Part shown: positions 63,209 through 64,000 of the stretch, in pieces | Position numbering within the stretch: the first letter of the stretch is position 1 | Layout: every line of letters starts with the position of its first letter | Assembly: GCF_000967655.1 (NCBI RefSeq) | Contig: NZ_JXYA01000016.1 | Coordinates: 62,001 to 126,000, forward strand | Origin: Pseudoalteromonas rubra | GTDB taxonomy: Bacteria > Pseudomonadota > Gammaproteobacteria > Enterobacterales > Alteromonadaceae | Direction of reading: 5' to 3' | DNA: 64,000 nucleotides | Notes under the pieces: generated by a model | Database searches by the model: none | Seen by the model: only the letters and a program-made list of their open reading frames with translations | What the model was told of the DNA's origin: nothing | Program-made: the position numbers and the translations under genes

Positions 63209-64000
63209 TTAGTCCCGATAGATTTTGCAAAGATCCTGATAGTGGTCGATGCGACGATCTCTCAGGTACGGCCAGATGCGTCGTACCGACTCGCTACGGC
63301 TTTGGTCCAGTTCAACCACCAGAAGCTGCTCTTCAGACTCGCTTGCGTGTGCCAGTAGTTCACCCTGAGGCCCGGCAACAAAAGAGTTACCCCAGAACTG
63401 GATCCCCTCGCTTTGGGCGCTAGGGTCGGTTTCGTGGCCAACGCGGTTGACACTTAACACTGGCAGGCCATTAGATACGGCATGAGCGCGCTGTGCGATC
63501 ATCCAGGCATCGCGTTGACGAATTTGCTCACCCTTATCATCGCGCGGATCCCAGCCAATGGCGGTCGGGTAGATCAACATATCAGCACCAGCCATCGCCA
63601 TTAAGCGTGCGCCTTCGGGGAACCATTGATCCCAGCATACCAGTACACCCAGTTTACCGACTGAGGTTTGAATTGGGGTAAAGCCCATGTCGCCCGGTGT
63701 AAAGTAGAACTTTTCATAAAAGCCCGGGTCGTCGGGAATGTGCATTTTACGATATTTACCGGCAATGCTGCCGTCGGCTTCAAACACGACCGCCGTGTTG
63801 TGATACAAGCCGGTTGCGCGTTTTTCGAAAAGCGAGGCAACGATCACCAGGTTCAGCTCTTTGGCAAGCTGGCAAAATAGGTCTGTACTTGGGCCTGGAA
63901 TGGTTTCTGCCAGGTCAAAAAGGTCGGTGTCCTCGGTCTGGCAAAAATACAGGCTGCAATGAAGCTCCTGCAATACCACAAGTTTAGCGCCCTGGGCCGC
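63209..64000 (-). CDS. aguB: N-carbamoylputrescine amidase (partial)
   Basis: The gene runs off the right edge, so its N-terminus is missing; 263 codons are visible. The nitrilase-type triad is complete: Glu in LVVLQELHCS, Lys in YRKMHIPDDPG and Cys in VLVCWDQWFPEGARL. With GFYEKFYFTPGD and PYLRDRRID near the end it matches AguB, which converts N-carbamoylputrescine to putrescine in the agmatine route. The partner gene aguA is expected beyond the window, since they often sit together. It and mfd are on the same strand but separated by 116 featureless bases. Confidence 0.9.
   Translation of the reverse strand, partial: AAQGAKLVVLQELHCSLYFCQTEDTDLFDLAETIPGPSTDLFCQLAKELNLVIVASLFEKRATGLYHNTAVVFEADGSIAGKYRKMHIPDDPGFYEKFYFTPGDMGFTPIQTSVGKLGVLVCWDQWFPEGARLMAMAGADMLIYPTAIGWDPRDDKGEQIRQRDAWMIAQRAHAVSNGLPVLSVNRVGHETDPSAQSEGIQFWGNSFVAGPQGELLAHASESEEQLLVVELDQSRSESVRRIWPYLRDRRIDHYQDLCKIYRD

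Noticed and set aside
1..64000. CRISPR arrays, insertion sequences, toxin-antitoxin or phage genes
   Set aside because: No regularly spaced repeats, transposase or phage motifs were seen.

Overview
This window is chromosomal DNA of a marine gammaproteobacterium, most probably Pseudoalteromonas or a close Alteromonadales relative. The order rpsA-ihfB-lapA-lapB-pyrF, the serC-aroA-cmk block, the protein sequences (NrdA, GyrA and RpsA are close to E. coli in length and motifs) and the load of secreted chitinase, collagenase and metalloprotease all fit. No species assignment is possible without a search.

Positions 1-14942 are housekeeping genes: nrdAB (minus strand, with NrdR-type boxes and a DnaA box upstream), ubiG-gph (minus), gyrA, serC-aroA, and cmk-rpsA-ihfB-lapA-lapB-pyrF. 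Positions 14943-18322 hold small genes: a hypothetical, a yeast-type cytosine deaminase, two orphan membrane proteins flanking a tRNA-Ser(UGA), and the FKBP isomerase fklB. Positions 18323-24477 are accessory: a chemoreceptor fused to a PilZ domain, a three-gene periplasmic redox cluster (MauG-type di-heme peroxidase, cupredoxin, cytochrome P460) and a GH18 chitinase.

Positions 24536-33679 carry asnS, a small P-loop kinase, a KamA-family radical SAM enzyme, the complete divergent biotin locus bioA / bioBFCD with a BirA-type operator, and the Rho inhibitor rof. Positions 33751-37969 hold a NIT-domain chemoreceptor and several small proteins. Positions 37977-45604 look like one sugar-oxidation locus: a PAS-AraC regulator divergent from a Gfo/Idh/MocA oxidoreductase, two sugar isomerase/epimerase-like proteins (one a lipoprotein), an MFS transporter and a Tat-exported GMC dehydrogenase pair. 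Positions 45785-52180 encode two large secreted metalloproteases (M43-like and M9 collagenase) sharing a C-terminal domain type. Positions 52502-57862 are an AraC regulator divergent from an RND efflux adaptor and pump.

At 58131-58298 on the minus strand is a 55-residue ORF with a strong ribosome binding site, a Lys/Leu-rich leader, a Gly-Gly motif and a short two-cysteine tail. It looks like a ribosomal peptide precursor without adjacent processing genes and is the most novel element here. The window closes with the operon mfd-csiV-lipoprotein (minus) and a partial N-carbamoylputrescine amidase gene. No CRISPR array, insertion sequence, prophage or rRNA gene was seen.
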